From assembly GCF_950295315.1 (NCBI RefSeq), contig NC_080166.1, positions 96,663,141 to 96,727,140 on the forward strand: DNA of 64,000 nucleotides, read 5' to 3'. The stretch's first letter is position 1; each line of letters opens with the position of its first letter. The notes below the pieces were generated by a model that was given only the letters and a program-made list of their open reading frames with translations, was not told where the DNA came from and searched no databases. The position numbers and the translations under genes were made by a program. Shown piece by piece: positions 1 to 12,240 of the stretch. This DNA is from Erinaceus europaeus (Eukaryota > Chordata > Mammalia > Eulipotyphla > Erinaceidae).

Positions 1-119
1 GCTGTCCCAGCTGTCTGCCACTGAGTGAAGGAGATCTCAGCTGTAAACCCAGCTCAAGTTACAGAGCCAAAAGCAAAATCGATAGTGTTGTTGATTTAAC
101 TTGGGCAATGTGTTAGTTT

Positions 120-300
120 GCAAATAATTGTAACTCATTTTGTCATGGACTTCCATAACAAAATGCCACAGAGAAGGTGTCTAGACAGAAGAAATTCATT
201 TCTTTACAGTTTGGAGGCCAGAAGTTCAAGATCAGGGTTGGTTTTCCTTTGATGTCTGTGTTCTAGAATGATAGCTGTTTTCTCTCCATAAATTCATGTG
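120..300 (-). mobile_element. MLT1 (MaLR) LTR remnant
   Basis: Reverse complement of an ERVL-MaLR MLT1 LTR 3' end: ataacaaaatgccacagaga, agaaattcatttctttacag, tttggaggccagaagttcaa. A CT-rich tract follows. Long-dead retroviral-type LTR without coding sequence. Confidence 0.7.
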
Positions 301-307
301 GTCGACC

Positions 308-378
308 CTCCTCTCTCTCTCTCTCTCTCTGTCTATCTCTGCTCTCTCTCTCTCTCTCTTTTCTCTCTCCTCACATTT
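308..378 (+). repeat. CT-rich simple repeat
   Basis: Interrupted (CT)n running out of the MLT1 remnant. Confidence 0.85.
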
Positions 379-988
379 TTCTCTCTCCCTCAGATTTCCA
401 GTCTTTTCTAATGAGAACACCACCTGTATTGAATAGGGAATCCCTATGCCTATCCACTGAAACTATTTTATAATAAAAATAAAGAATTCTTGGATACTAT
501 AGCATAGGCATGTGAGAGTTACATGTTGATGTCAGCTGGACAGAAGGCAATTCTACTGGAAGAACTGGTGGTGCTAGTCAGCATTGGCAGCAAGGGTAGA
601 TGTCAAGGTCAAACAAACAGTCAAGAGGCAAAGAGTCTCCATTTATTGAGACATGTTTATGAAGCATTCATTAAGTTCTTAGCACATGAGATCTCACTGA
701 AACAACAAATTAGAAGAATGTCTTATCCTCTTTAAGTTTTAGTCAAGACAACTGAGCCAGTGCACAGAAAAATGGAAAGAAAGAAAATGAGTAGAGTGGT
801 GGAATAGATCCTTGGAAGATCAGGAAGTCTCATTTGGGAGGAGCATGGCCCTTCAGATCCTAACTCATCCCAGCTTTAGCATTTTGGTCTTTAGAATCAT
901 CATGTAAATGATTTTACCAAGGTTTCACAGGGAAGGTTGAGCTGAGATAAAACTTCTATCTCCTGCCTCAGAAAACTGTGTTTGTTCA
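379..988. other. Intronic, nothing firm recognised
   Basis: Unique AT-rich sequence; 620-760 and 850-950 have a faint MIR flavour not strong enough to call. The short open frame at 523-735 has no support as a gene. Confidence 0.5.
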
Positions 989-1000
989 AAAACTAGCTAT

Positions 1001-1601
1001 CTCCTATTCTCAACTCTGACACCATCTTCCCAGACATTACTTTTAGTCCACCTGCATGTTAGATATTAGGCTTAGGCAAAAATTACCAAAGTCACAGGCC
1101 CCTTGGAATGTACCAAAAATAGATTTTCTAGCTTCTTCCTACAGAAAGACCCCTTATTTCATCTGCTCTATTCCTACCTTTAGGTTCCTGTTTATTAAGC
1201 AATTTGTCTGGATTTATATTTTGCCACCTTTCAGCCACCAAGTTCCAGATGCTACTATGATGCTATCCTGTCTTCCCTGGACAGACAACCTCACCAATGT
1301 GTCCTGGAATCTCCCCTTCCTAGGCTCCTACTCTACTAGGGAGAGGCAGAAACTGGCTGGAGTTATGGATCATCTGCCAAGGTCCATGTCCTGTGGAGAA
1401 GCAATTACAGAAGCCAGACCTCCCACCTTCTGCCCCTCATAAAGAATTTTGGTCCATAATCCAAGAGATATAAAGAATAGGGAAGTTTCCAATAGAGATG
1501 GAACACTAAACTTTGGTGGTAGGAACTGTATGGAATTGTATCTTTGTTATCTTACAGTCTTGTTAATTATTATTAAATCACTAATAAATAAATAAATAAA
1601 T
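1001..1601 (+). mobile_element. 5'-truncated L1, 3' UTR only
   Basis: About 600 bp of the same 3' UTR module as at 41 kb, ending in (AAAT)n. Perfect 12-bp duplication aaaactagctat at 989-1,000 and 1,602-1,613. Encodes nothing; the open stretch at 1,056-1,442 is chance within the UTR. Confidence 0.85.
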
Positions 1602-1613
1602 AAAACTAGCTAT

Positions 1614-2945
1614 AAAGCATATTAAGCAAAATGTGCTTGCTGAATCATTCCGGTATTTCTCCATTGTCCTGAAAATATACCAAACACCATCAACCCCACT
1701 AAAAAATAACATGATTTGAGACAATACAACACTGGGTGTGTAGAAAACAGTCTTTGCTAGTGATTTACCGTTTAAAGGGTCTTCAATATGAAATAAATAT
1801 TCTGGATCTCTCTAGGGATATATGGTAAGTGGCCAAGAAATCACAAGGAGATATGGAGCAGGCATGAATTCCGAGATGACAGGGCAAGTGAAATCTGAGC
1901 AAAGTTTCTAAGAATATTTGTCTTTCTGAAATACCAGTTAGCCATGGCACAAAGGAAGAAATCACCAGATCTTTTTGCTCTATAACCTTATGAGTGATAT
2001 GTTACGCTATTAAACTAGTAAGGGATTGTGCCGTTTTCATAATTTGCTTTCCTAGCAATGACAGTCACATTGGGTGGCAGATGGACCCTGTCAAATTGGA
2101 GCGACCACTGCTGAGAAAACTGAACAGGTGATTTTTGGCTGTAAACACATGCCATTTCTCTGTGCACTATCTCAGCTGGAAGGAAATGATTTTCTCAAAG
2201 GTCATGTTTACTCTGTACTGACTTGGTCTTGTGTCCCTTTTGTAGTTAAATTGGAGACCAAGACAATCAATTTGCAAAATGTCATAATGTGCCAGGCCCT
2301 TTTTTATTCAGAGCTATGAGAAGAAGATCTGAGGTTGGTACTCTGAAGTATTTAAGAGCTGATCATTTGCACCGTATTTTGTTGCATTACTCAGTCATAT
2401 GGACCAGAAGGAGTCACATCTTCTAAGGTCTGATGCCCTAGTCAAAAACACACTTTTTTAATGTTTCATGAATCTGCCCTCCTCAGTTGATCACTACATA
2501 AAGACTGAAAGCATTTTCCAGCTTCTCCTGAAACCACATTTCAACTGACTGTGAAAGGGATATTAGAGAGAAGATTTGCATTCACTGCTTTTGTTGCTGG
2601 CCAGGACAAGTCTCACCCAGATATGGTCAGAAGAAGACCTCACCATGTTAAACTCCTACATCTATACATCTGCTTTATTTTGGTTGCTCTTTGGTGTGGA
2701 ACCTCTGCTTGCTTTTCCAACTATACTATGAGGATATATAATAAAATCCTCCTTAACTACTATATTGATGAGGTAAGTACCTCAAGGAAGTTCCAAATAT
2801 TTTCCTGAGGATTTATTTTTCAGTATAGTGAAGAAAAGAAAAAAGAAGAATAAGGAGAAGGAGAGAAAGAGAGAGATGGCCTAAAGTGAATTACTAACTT
2901 TGATATTTTATTATGCTATTTAATATATATTATAGAAATTGAAGC
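1614..2945. other. Intronic, nothing recognised
   Basis: Unique sequence with a short purine run at 2,825-2,880. Open stretches at 2,074-2,319 and 2,551-2,808 show no protein family. Confidence 0.5.
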
Positions 2946-3235
2946 GGGAGTTAGGCAGTGGCGCAGCAGGTTAAGCGTACGTGGCGCAAAGTGCAAGGAC
3001 AGGCATAAGGATCCCGGTTCGAGCCCCCGGTTCCCCACCTGCAGGGGAGTCATTTGCTTCACAGGCAGTGAAGTAGGTCTGCAGGTGTCTATCTTTCTCT
3101 CCCCCTCTCTGTCTTCCCCTCCTCTCTCCATTTCTCTCTGCCCTATCTAATAATGATGGCAACAACAACTACAACAACAATAAAAAAACAAGGGCAACAA
3201 AAGGGAAAATAAATAGATAAATATAAATTAAAAAA
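2946..3235 (+). mobile_element. ERI-type SINE (A subfamily)
   Basis: Nearly complete: A box tggcgcagcagg at 2,959-2,970, B box ggttcgagccc at 3,016-3,026, CTGCAGGTGTCT, pyrimidine block, (AAC)n and AAAT tail. Confidence 0.92.
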
Positions 3236-3239
3236 TAAA

Positions 3240-4019
3240 TTGGAGTTAATTATTATTCATTTAATGGAGGAGAAGTATAGGGAGATGTAGCAAGGCATGC
3301 AAAAAAAAAAAGTTGAAAAGTACCTTAGGCTCTTCAAAGTTAGGGTCTAAAAGTGTGAATTCAAGTATGCAGTTATCTCCACCCAGTACTGAAAATCAAA
3401 TACAAAATGAGTTCTAACAAAGAACTCAGAACCAACAAGTCAAATATGTGTTTGTGAGCATGATTACTGGACACCATGGCGAAAAATGCCTTGGAGTTAA
3501 TCCCAAAATATTGTGTCCCAAACTTTAACATTTGATCATATGATTTAAAAAAATCTATGGAAGCTTTGCTGGAATATTCTCTAGAGTCATGTCAGAGACC
3601 TGTCTTTGATTTCTGTATCCAAAATGAGGAGGAGAAGCATAAATATTGTTGTTTCATTTCCAAGTAACTGCTGTTTCCCACCTATAAACCTTTAAATCTG
3701 TAAAGGCGTTTGGGTTTGATCTAATGGCAAGTCTTGAGTCCCACTGCAACCTAATTTGGTCATGACTAAGACCAAAAGGACAGTTGATCATTAAGTTGCA
3801 AGGATCTAATTCCTTCACTAATTGAGAAAGTACCATGTAAAGTTCTGTTTCTGGGAGTAAAGGAATGGGTAAAACACATTCTCAATCATCTCCAACAGTT
3901 AGTTCCCAATGGAGTTAGAGAGGAAAAAGGTTAGTTCACAATAATGATATAACAAAACTTAAAATACTTTAATAGATGAAGTGTTATTTCACTTAATTGA
4001 GGGGCGTGATAGAAAGGTT
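3240..4019. other. Intronic, nothing recognised
   Basis: AT-rich unique sequence with an A12 run near 3,300. Confidence 0.5.
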
Positions 4020-4460
4020 TCAGCAAAGATGTTGCACAGATGGAACTGCTAGTATTTGCTATGAACTTATTGCAAACCAGACATTGTAGTGATTGCTTAT
4101 AATATCTATTTTATCTCAACATTACCAGTGGATGGGGTAGATAGCATAATGGTTATGCAAACAGACTCTCATGCCCAAGGCTCCAAAATTCCAGGTTCAA
4201 TCCTCCAAACCAAAATAAGCCAGGGCTGAGGAATGGTCTGGTATTAAAAAAAAAAAAAGAAAAGAAAAGAAAGAAAAGTCTCTCAAAAGAAGGTAGAAGA
4301 CTCAGCATTACCAGTGAATTAGAAGAAGGTTTATTATCAACCCCACTTTAAAGATAGGAAAATTGAGTCTAGAGGATATCAAGGAACCAGCCCAACTTTC
4401 TATAGCAAACAAATGGTCAAGTCAAATCTTCAAGCCCAAGGCCATAGACTCCTCTGCTTA
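4020..4460 (-). mobile_element. MIR split by a SINE
   Basis: The pieces at about 4,060-4,130 and 4,306-4,450 join into a MIR-like order: accagacattgtagtgattg, tattttatctcaacattacc, then accccactttaaagatagga and aaattgagtctagagg. The interrupting SINE has a perfect 11-bp duplication. Confidence 0.65.
4131..4305 (+). mobile_element. tRNA-headed SINE, C family
   Basis: Head tagatagcataatggttatg, B box ggttcaatcc, agccagggctgag, A-rich tail with AAAG repeats. Perfect duplication cattaccagtg at 4,120-4,130 and 4,306-4,316. It split a MIR. Confidence 0.88.
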
Positions 4461-4789
4461 AAAGATGTCTTCTGTGTGAGAACCTCAAAAGAAAACAAGG
4501 TCCATAAAATTGGCAATGACATGTCTTTATCATGGTGTAAGCAGGTTTGTTTTATGAGTTGGTGATATTATGGAAAGTTCTGTGGAAATGAAGCTTGTGG
4601 AAATGTCACTTTTTTTCCCAGTAAACAATACTGTCATGTGTGTTTCACTTATTTTCAGCTTCAATCACTATTCTGGGCATACACTGATCTGTTGGCTAGA
4701 TATGCTCTACATTTTGCTTTTCTTTTCAGAATTTCAACAAAAAGGAGAATCATACAGTAAGCAGTCCTTTATGCCTGAACTCCTTGGAT

Positions 4790-5065
4790 CAACATAATAC
4801 CTTTGAAATTTATCCAGTCAATTCACATATCAGTATTTTGTTCCTTTCCCTTGTTGAGTATTATTTCTTTGTGTACATAGCCTATAATTTGTAAACCAAT
4901 TCGTACATAGCCTATAATTTGTAAACCAATTCTCCTATTGATGCACAGTTGGGTTATTTCCAGCTTGCAGTCAAAGTTTGACTTTAAAGATGACACATAG
5001 GCATTCACACTTAAGAAGAATCCTATATTGGACTGTCCTATCACGTATCTTTTTAAAAGCTGTGA
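4790..5065 (-). mobile_element. Old L1 fragment, minus strand
   Basis: Contains the degenerate phrase tattgatgcacagttgggtt plus atttccagctt, typical of the ORF2 3' end/3' UTR of old mammalian L1s in reverse. A 30-bp tandem duplication lies inside at 4,873-4,932. Confidence 0.5.
4873..4932 (+). repeat. Perfect 30-bp tandem duplication
   Basis: The unit gtacatagcctataatttgt + aaaccaattc at 4,873-4,902 is repeated without change at 4,903-4,932. Confidence 0.95.
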
Positions 5066-5349
5066 AAGTCCATAAATACTCTTTGGACTTGGATACACTG
5101 GACTTTTCATTCTGACTGCAAGAACTCTGATTCTTGCTCAAGAATTCATTGCAAATCTTACATTTATGCATACTATTTACTTGAGTTTTTGCTTTAGTCA
5201 TATCCTGCAAAAGAGAGAGAGAGAGAGAGAATTTCATTTTCCTCAACTACTCAGTGATAATATTCCAATTCAACTACCATGAGTTGAAGATTTGAGGATA
5301 GCAGTGAGTACTGCATAGGCCAATGTTCTCAAATTACCTCAGGCCTCCT

Positions 5350-5531
5350 TAACAACAACAACAACAACAAAAATATGATTTGACTGAGAGGAGAGGGAGG
5401 TAGTTGGGGAGAGAAAAAGAGACACCTACAGACCCGCTTCACTCCCTGCAGATAGGGAACAGGGGCTCAAACTCAGGTCCTAGCACATGGTAACTTGTGA
5501 CCTCAACCAAGTACACCCTAACCCAGTCTCC
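5350..5531 (-). mobile_element. ERI-type SINE (B subfamily)
   Basis: Reverse of the B head (tgtgacctcaaccaagtac) with the AGACACCT...CTGCAG core. Diverged, adjoining a second copy. Confidence 0.75.
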
Positions 5532-5533
5532 TT

Positions 5534-5754
5534 TTTAAAAAAAAAAAAATTTATTTATTTATTATGGGATAGGGACAACCAGAAATCGAAAGTGAAGAGG
5601 GAGATAGAGATGGAAAGCAACAGAGAGACGCCTATAGTACTGCTTCACCACTTGCAAAGCTTTCTCTCTGCAGGTGTGGACCAGGGGCTTGAACCTAGAT
5701 CCCTGCACATTGTAACATGTGCACTCAACCAGATGTGCTACCACCCGACACTCA
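5534..5754 (-). mobile_element. ERI-type SINE (B subfamily)
   Basis: T-rich tail at left, gaccaggggcttgaacctag B-box region, and head tgtgcactcaaccagatgtg at right. Confidence 0.85.
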
Positions 5755-6584
5755 GTTCTTCCTTTATCATAGATTTCTGATCATGGAACCATGCCTTTCA
5801 ATAGCCCCCCTCAGTTACAAGTAATCAATATATGTCATATTAGTAGAAAGGAAATTGGAATTTATGAGTGATGAGGAACTATCTTTATTTCCATGTCCCT
5901 GGATGAAAATCAAGCAAAAGCTCTGGAAGTCAGTTTGGGCATACACAACTAGCTGCATAATCAGGATGCCTCAGGGAGGCAGTTTCTGTGTTACACCCTC
6001 TGGTCAAAGGCTTCATCTCACAGATGAGAGGTTGTAACCTCTGGCTTTAAGCTAAATCCTCCCATCAGATCCACAATGGAGATATCTGGAAAGCAGCTTA
6101 AATGAAGTGCTGTCTGTCTGCAGAGCAGAAGTGCTAATCTGAGAATCCTTTGGTGTTTCATGTTCTCTATCATTATTGGCATGTGGGACCTGACTGCATG
6201 GAAATGAGCTGAACCTCAGCAAAGGGATCTTGAAGTAGGTCAGACATTTATCATTGCAATAGATGGAAAATTTGCTTTTTATTTGGCCATTTTTTTTCCC
6301 AGACAGTAAGTTCCATTGAACTTGAAGTGACCCATGATTATAACAGCCATTTTATCTTCCAACTGGGGAGGAGGAGAAGGATTTGGGGACAGTACATTTG
6401 CTGCCTTTGCTAATGGTCTCAAAGGAACTTTTTACAAGCCATAGCCTCGAAAATGTGTCCCTGACTGACTTGAGCTTTGCCCAGCAAATTGTCCACAATA
6501 CAACTGTGAAGTAGTATCCACTTCTTAGCACAGTAATGCCTTAATCCACCCCCCCCCTTTAAAGCATACTTAAGGTTAAAAAAG
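5755..6584. other. Intronic, nothing recognised
   Basis: Unique; a C10 run sits at about 6,549-6,558, just left of the inverted L1 tail. Confidence 0.5.
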
Positions 6585-6835
6585 AAAGGAACAGATCGTT
6601 TAATAATCAGGAACCTAAAGGTAAGAATATAGCAGATTATGTATGGGGTCTCCAAAAGCTAGTTAGTCTATTTTAGGTATATTCCAAGGGGCCCATGACT
6701 TTACTAATTTTGGCATGAGACCAGCAGCTAACATGCAGGTGGGCCAAAGCTATTGTCGGGGGAGACGGTGTCAGAGTTGGAAATAGGACTAGAAAGCTGG
6801 GTCAGGGAAGAGAATAACTCCCAAATATGGGGAAA

Positions 6836-6906
<71 letters not shown>

Positions 6907-7290
6907 CAACTATATCTTAATGCTTTTTCAGCCACCAAGTTGCAGATGCTACCACGATGCCAACTGGACTTCCCTGGGCAAATGCCGTCTCTCCACAACC
7001 TTACACCACTAGGGAAAGACAGAAACAGGCTAGGGGTATGGATAGAACTTCCAATGCCCATGTCCAGCAAAGAAGCAGCTACAGAAGCCAGACCTTCCAC
7101 CTTCTGCACCGTATAATGATCCCGGGTCCATACTCCCAGAGGGAAAAACAATAGTAAAGCTTCCAATGGAGGGGATGAGGTATGGAATTCTGGTAGTGGG
7201 AATTGTGTGGAACTGTACCCCTCTTATCCTATAGTTTTGTCAATCATTATATCATCATCATCAACAATAATAATAAAGAAATGAACATAT
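6585..7290 (+). mobile_element. 5'-truncated, 5'-inverted L1 tail
   Basis: The right part (about 6,905-7,290) is the L1 3' UTR end in plus orientation. The left part (about 6,585-6,836) is the adjoining upstream 3' UTR segment in reverse complement. Order and orientation are those produced by twin priming. A pure (TA)n tract sits at the junction. Confidence 0.8.
6837..6903 (+). repeat. (TA)33 microsatellite
   Basis: Uninterrupted TA for 67 bases at the inversion junction of an L1 tail. Confidence 0.98.
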
Positions 7291-7469
7291 AGTCCTCTTT
7301 CTAGGTTAATCCTGACATACATATTTCTCTTTCATTTACACAGAAACTTGGATAACTTCTGCCATAAGTTCTACCCTGGGAGGATACCCTGTGTATCAAC
7401 ACTCAACATGGAATTCAGCCCCATCACCTCCAGTGTAGTGAGCATTGTGGGATGAGTTTTTCACTTCCT

Positions 7470-7665
7470 GGTCTCACTAGAGAGATCGACTCTAGCTCTA
7501 CCTCTTGCTATCTTTGTGACCTCAGGCAACTAAACTAACTTAGCCAGTTTTGCCTGGGGCTTCCCATTCATAAAAGGATAACAACTAATAACTGCCTTAG
7601 AAGGTCATTGTGAAGCTAAAATAAAACAAACAGTCCCTGACAAAGAAGTGTTCAATAAACACTCT
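7470..7665 (+). mobile_element. MIR
   Basis: Order typical of MIR: gagatcgactctagctctac, cttgctatctttgtgacctc, aggcaactaaac, cattcataaaaggataac, then ttcaataaacactc. Confidence 0.7.
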
Positions 7666-8904
7666 TTCTGCCCTCTCAGAGCCACTGGAGTCTAAAAGAG
7701 TATGTCTAAGTCTGGATCTCTTTCCACAAGATGCAGTGAACATAGTTGAGGAGTGGGGCTATAAGGCCGATATAGAAATGAAGCCAGGAGACTGCCAGGC
7801 CCCCTTATAAGTTCTAAGGTTTAGCTGATGTGTCACATCCTCAAAGGCAGCATCCAGGAAGGTGTAACTTGTGTAGAACAGCCATTTAGTGCGACAGCAT
7901 TAAGAACAACACCAAATCTACCTGAGAGAGTGGGCCATTGGAAGGGGAATTGAAGGAGAATTTTCACAGATGGGAAAGCAGTAGAAAGGTGGTTGTCTTC
8001 TATTTAACTTGTAATAGTTATGTACAATAGGAGTATTTAAATATTAATTCTGCTATTATATGGAGGGCATTCCTCTTCACAATGCCTAAGAATGTGCTAC
8101 TACAGCTTATTTGAAACTAGGAATATAGTATATCCAATACACAGAAGAAGAATGAGAAGGAGGAAGAAGGATAGAGGAAGGAGGAAGGAGAAGAAGGAGA
8201 AAGCCCTGAGAGAATATTGTTCATAAAGTTGACTAGCACATTGTCAAGGAATAATGCATTTTAAGAACATTTCCTACAAAGGTAAAATTGGAGGGAAAAG
8301 TCTTTCAGAAACAGGAAAGTTACATTTTAAGACTTTTTCAATTAGCACCAGTTTCATTTTTCTAATATATTTTTTTTCAGCACAAAGGTGATTTCCCAAC
8401 ACATTAACACATTCCTGAATAAATCAAGGAGACAACTTCTTCCTCATGGATCACAAGCACATATCCCATATAGTAGACCCCCTTATCATTTTTTAAAGGC
8501 CTTTAGAACCAGAAAATGACAAGGGAAACCAGACCCTCTCCTCCCATAAATTGGGCTGCAGTATCGAATGCCATCAAAGATCATAAACGCCTGCAAGAGT
8601 ACTGTTTCATCCGAATAAACTACAAAAGAGAGGTTTAGGATGTCAAGTGGATCAGTTATATTTATGACTGTCCAGTAAGGAACACACATTAGCTATTTCA
8701 AAACAAAGATTTCTATTTACCCTAAATCTAATCTAACAAATTTATTATTTCCTCTGGCCAGTGATGCATAGAAAATAATCTCAGAGAATATTAGATGTCT
8801 AAAAAATATTAAGGCCTTTGCCCAACTGTGGCATAAGAACAGTGTTTCTTTGTATATAACAGATTGCTAACAGAACTTTTAATTATTTCTTTTTCAATTG
8901 CTGA
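7666..8904. other. Intronic, purine tract only
   Basis: Apart from the GAAGGA tract, unique AT-rich sequence with no recognised repeat or exon. Confidence 0.5.
8140..8205 (+). repeat. GAAGGA-rich purine tract
   Basis: About 65 nearly all-purine bases of AAG, AGG and GGA units. Confidence 0.8.
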
Positions 8905-9110
8905 AGATTCTATCAGAGAGAGTGGTGACCTTTAGCTGTAAAGGGCCACACAGTTAATATTTTCAGCTTTCCTTGGCCATATGGTTTCTGTAATAAGCAC
9001 CTGGACTTGTGGTTATAGGAGAAAGAGGCCGTGCATGGTACACAAATGAATGAGTGTGCATATATTCAAATAAAACTTTACTGAGAAAAACTGGCAGTGG
9101 GTCAGCTGTG
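8905..9110 (+). mobile_element. Old non-autonomous hAT-type DNA transposon (MER series)
   Basis: Carries the conserved phrases gctgtaaagggccacacagt, taatattttcagctttcctt, ggccatatggtttctgt and caaataaaactttactgaga, widespread in mammals as a short Charlie-type relic. I am not sure of the exact family name. Confidence 0.6.
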
Positions 9111-10878
9111 GCCTAATGTACTGAGAAATGAACACTGTACCAAGTTGGGTTGTTGAAATTTATTACTCAAGAGACTAATTTGAAAAGATAAATTTTTATT
9201 CTTTGATCACCTCTACTACTGCCTTAATCTTAATTTGTATAGCATATACAAATAAATTTGATTTCAATTTTAATCTATTTGATTAAAATAAATGAGGAAA
9301 GTAACAAGGGCTTGATTCTTTTTGCTATATCTTCTTAATTATGGGGCAGAAAGTATGTGGATTCATTTTTTGGATCAGAAATGAGGTGATGACTGAGGAT
9401 ACAGAGTTGAAATCATCACATTCACTTTCCTATATCTTATAAGACTTATCAAAAAGAATGTATCTGAACAGAGAAAAGGGAAGAAAATGGCTTAAAAATA
9501 GCAAATTTTGGAGGTTCATAAAATTCCTAAGGTTAGAAAGCAGGGAAACAAACAACTAGAATATACTACACTGGGAACAGAAGGGAATAATAAATGTCAA
9601 TGTGGGTATTACTCTGGAAGGCTGGTGATTGGATTTGCCTGTTCATATACAGTGGCAAGGAAAGCTCGCTTGTCCAATATATTTTGGTTGATACTATTTT
9701 CTTTACAGCCACTTTCTCCATGTGTGTTGGGGGGTTGTATATATGGTTTCCAGGGACACAGACCTGGGTACCATTTTATCTTCAGTATTGAGATTTTGAA
9801 TTGCATTAAACTCTTTCTGGGGCATATGTACCACAAATTCCTCCCTCCTCCTAGGTAATGTGCCTTGGGGTTCAACTTCCTGGCTCAATCAGATACAATA
9901 ACTCCTCACAGGTCTTTCCATTGTGATCTGTCTCCTGGGTAGACACCACCTTCCACTCCCTCCCCTACCCACCAGCCCATCCAAATTATCAGCTCATGAA
10001 ATGGTAAAACAGCCAATAATGTCTCCTCTTCAAAGAGGAAAGTCCATTCTCAGGCTTGCTTATTTTCCCCAGAAGTCAGCTAAATTTTGATGTGAGTGGC
10101 GAAAATTCTATGAGGCTAACCTCCTAAATACTTTAGAAAGGCCATTTAGCTGGTACTGTGAGGAGAGAGCTGAGAAAGATTCCACCCTGATAGAATTACA
10201 TGTGTTCCTCATTCAATCTTAGTGAACTTCCTAGGCACTAGAGCATATTGCTTTTACTTGGGCTGTCATTTATGAAAAGTAAATTGCATGAAAACTTTTA
10301 TAATCACCCCCAGAGAATTTCTAAATGGGTTTAGTGTCGTTGCATGAGTAACATCAGTGGCTTCCTGACATCTCAGCCACTCACACACTCTGTGACTCAT
10401 GTAATCCTTGTCAGAGTCAGGTAAGGTCCCCTCCCTGCTGGGAATGGAGAGAACAGGGATCAGAGAGACAAGCATGGTTGAGACCTTGTAGGACCCAGCA
10501 GAACCTTTTGTTTTTAAAGAGTAAGATAAGGTCCAGACGAAAATGTAACTTGCTTAGGAAAGTGGTCAGTTGACATCACAGGGGCAATAAGGGACCAATT
10601 CTGCACACTTTCCATTGTTTCTTGATGAGCTTCACTTGGTGCTCAAATACCAGTTTAAAATAAAAGAGATAAAATGAGATAATGAGACTCATCATCTGAC
10701 AACTCAGAGTAACCCAGGTGCATTAGAAGCAAAGTCTTTTCAAGGGCTAATAATGACTTCAGGTGCCAGGAGGAAGCTTAAAATAAAAGCTGGAGATGGC
10801 TTCATAGGAGAGAATTAAGCTCAGGGGTGTTCATTATTCACCCATTAGTATCCATTTCTGGTGGCTGTCTTCTCATAG

Positions 10879-10879
<1 letters not shown>
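9111..10879. other. Intronic, nothing recognised
   Basis: Includes overlapping open frames on both strands at 9,508-9,888, which resemble no protein. 10,200-10,500 is less AT-rich and repeat-free, a place to test for conserved non-coding sequence. Confidence 0.45.

Positions 10880-10939
<60 letters not shown>
10880..10939 (+). repeat. (TG)30 microsatellite
   Basis: Pure TG for 60 bases; the left flank is ctcatagat. Confidence 0.97.
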
Positions 10940-10942
<3 letters not shown>

Positions 10943-11114
10943 TTTAAGATAGAATCAGGGTTTGTAATAGGTTTTCGGAAGTTAATAACTAGACATGTTT
11001 TATAAAAAGTATATATGTGACTTAAAAACCTGGTTTTACCAAGTATGCACTACCCCAAATTGTCAATATTTTTGTTTACATTTTGAATTTAATCATTATG
11101 CAGTTAGGTGAGTG

Positions 11115-11190
11115 AATACTTTATTCATTTATATTCCCAAGGCCTAGACCAGTACTTGACAGACACTAAATAGTTGCTCAGGAAATCTTT
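11115..11190 (+). mobile_element. L2 3' end fragment
   Basis: atattcccaaggcctagacc followed by agtacttgacagacactaaatag matches the L2 terminal sequence (cccagcacctagcacagtgc-type). Confidence 0.6.
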
Positions 11191-11299
11191 TGTTATTGCT
11201 GTTATTTCATGGAACCCATACAAAAGAACTAAATAGAAACGATACTGCTCATTATAGTGAGATAAAAAGCTCTTCATTCAGCTGTAACAACAATGGCAG

Positions 11300-11435
11300 C
11301 ATTTTGAATGCTTATGATTGTCAAGCTCTATTCTAAGGGATTTACACAGAAAAAACTTTTAAATTCTTTGAACAGTCATAAAAGGTACCATTATTACCCA
11401 CTATATATAAAAGAAATACCAATTACTAAAGCTAT
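11300..11435 (-). mobile_element. MIR fragment
   Basis: Reads like the MIR core in reverse: tgcttatgattgtcaagctc, tattctaagggatttacac, then a ggtaccattattaccc block. Confidence 0.5.
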
Positions 11436-11964
11436 TAGTATACAGCAATATTTCCCCAAAATTAAAATGTGAAAGATCCAAAAGTCACCATTTAACCTAA
11501 AATGTTGATCCTGAGTTCACTCTCTTAGCTACAGCAATGATACACTGAATTACTGTCTTCATTGTACTATTGTGAATGCAAATAAGACAGAAAGAGATTC
11601 AAAATTATGGTTATACAGTAGTTATTTTCTGCAATTGCATTAGCTGTGGCCAGTCTTGACTAGTCATAAACAGTTAGGAATCAAGAGTCTTCATTATTCT
11701 AACTTACCTTTCTCCATGTAACAAAAATGCAAATAAAACTGAAATACCCAATCCATTCTTCCATAGACAATTATGAGAGAAAATTGGAAACCAGACATAA
11801 AAATATCTTATAAAACAAGCCTGCTAGCACATTATCACCTCCAAGGATGATAAAAGGGGAGCCTGAAGTTCCTTTGGACACATCATCATACCGTATATTG
11901 ATATAAAAGCTTGCTGAAAAAACAAATGTGTGTCCATAAGCTAACACAATTTATAACAATTAAA

Positions 11965-12240
11965 AATGAAACACTGCTGGGGAATGAACTGAGGGCTTTG
12001 TATATGTATGATACTTCTGTATATAGAACCTAGTCCAATTGTTTAAAATCTGGAGAGAGAAGAGAAGAGAAAGGAAGGAAAGGAGAGAGAGAGAGGGAAG
12101 GGAAAGGGATGGGAAGGGAGAGGGAGGGAGGAGGAGAGAGCACTCTCCTGGCACTGTGATGTCAGAGATTGAACCCATGAACTCACTCTTGCATAGTAAA
12201 GGCCTGCTGAGATACCTCCCAGACATTGCAGCCCCTCATT
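11965..12240 (-). mobile_element. Diverged C-like SINE with GA-rich tract
   Basis: B-box-like tgatgtcagagattgaaccc near 12,170 and a head ending gctgagatacctccc. A (GA)n-rich run (12,052-12,140) fills the middle, the counterpart of the SINE pyrimidine block. Confidence 0.55.

Noticed and set aside
620..760. Possible MIR (ttattgag ... gagatctcactga)
   Set aside because: Order resembles MIR but matches are too few to call.
1056..1442. 128-codon open frame
   Set aside because: Lies inside an L1 3' UTR fragment with a target duplication; similar frames appear in the other L1 tails for the same reason.
2946..3026. tRNA gene suggested by A and B boxes
   Set aside because: The boxes belong to the SINE head; no complete tRNA cloverleaf and many copies in the window.
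9508..9888. Overlapping open frames on both strands
   Set aside because: No protein family, no splice signals considered convincing, and open on several frames at once, which points to chance.
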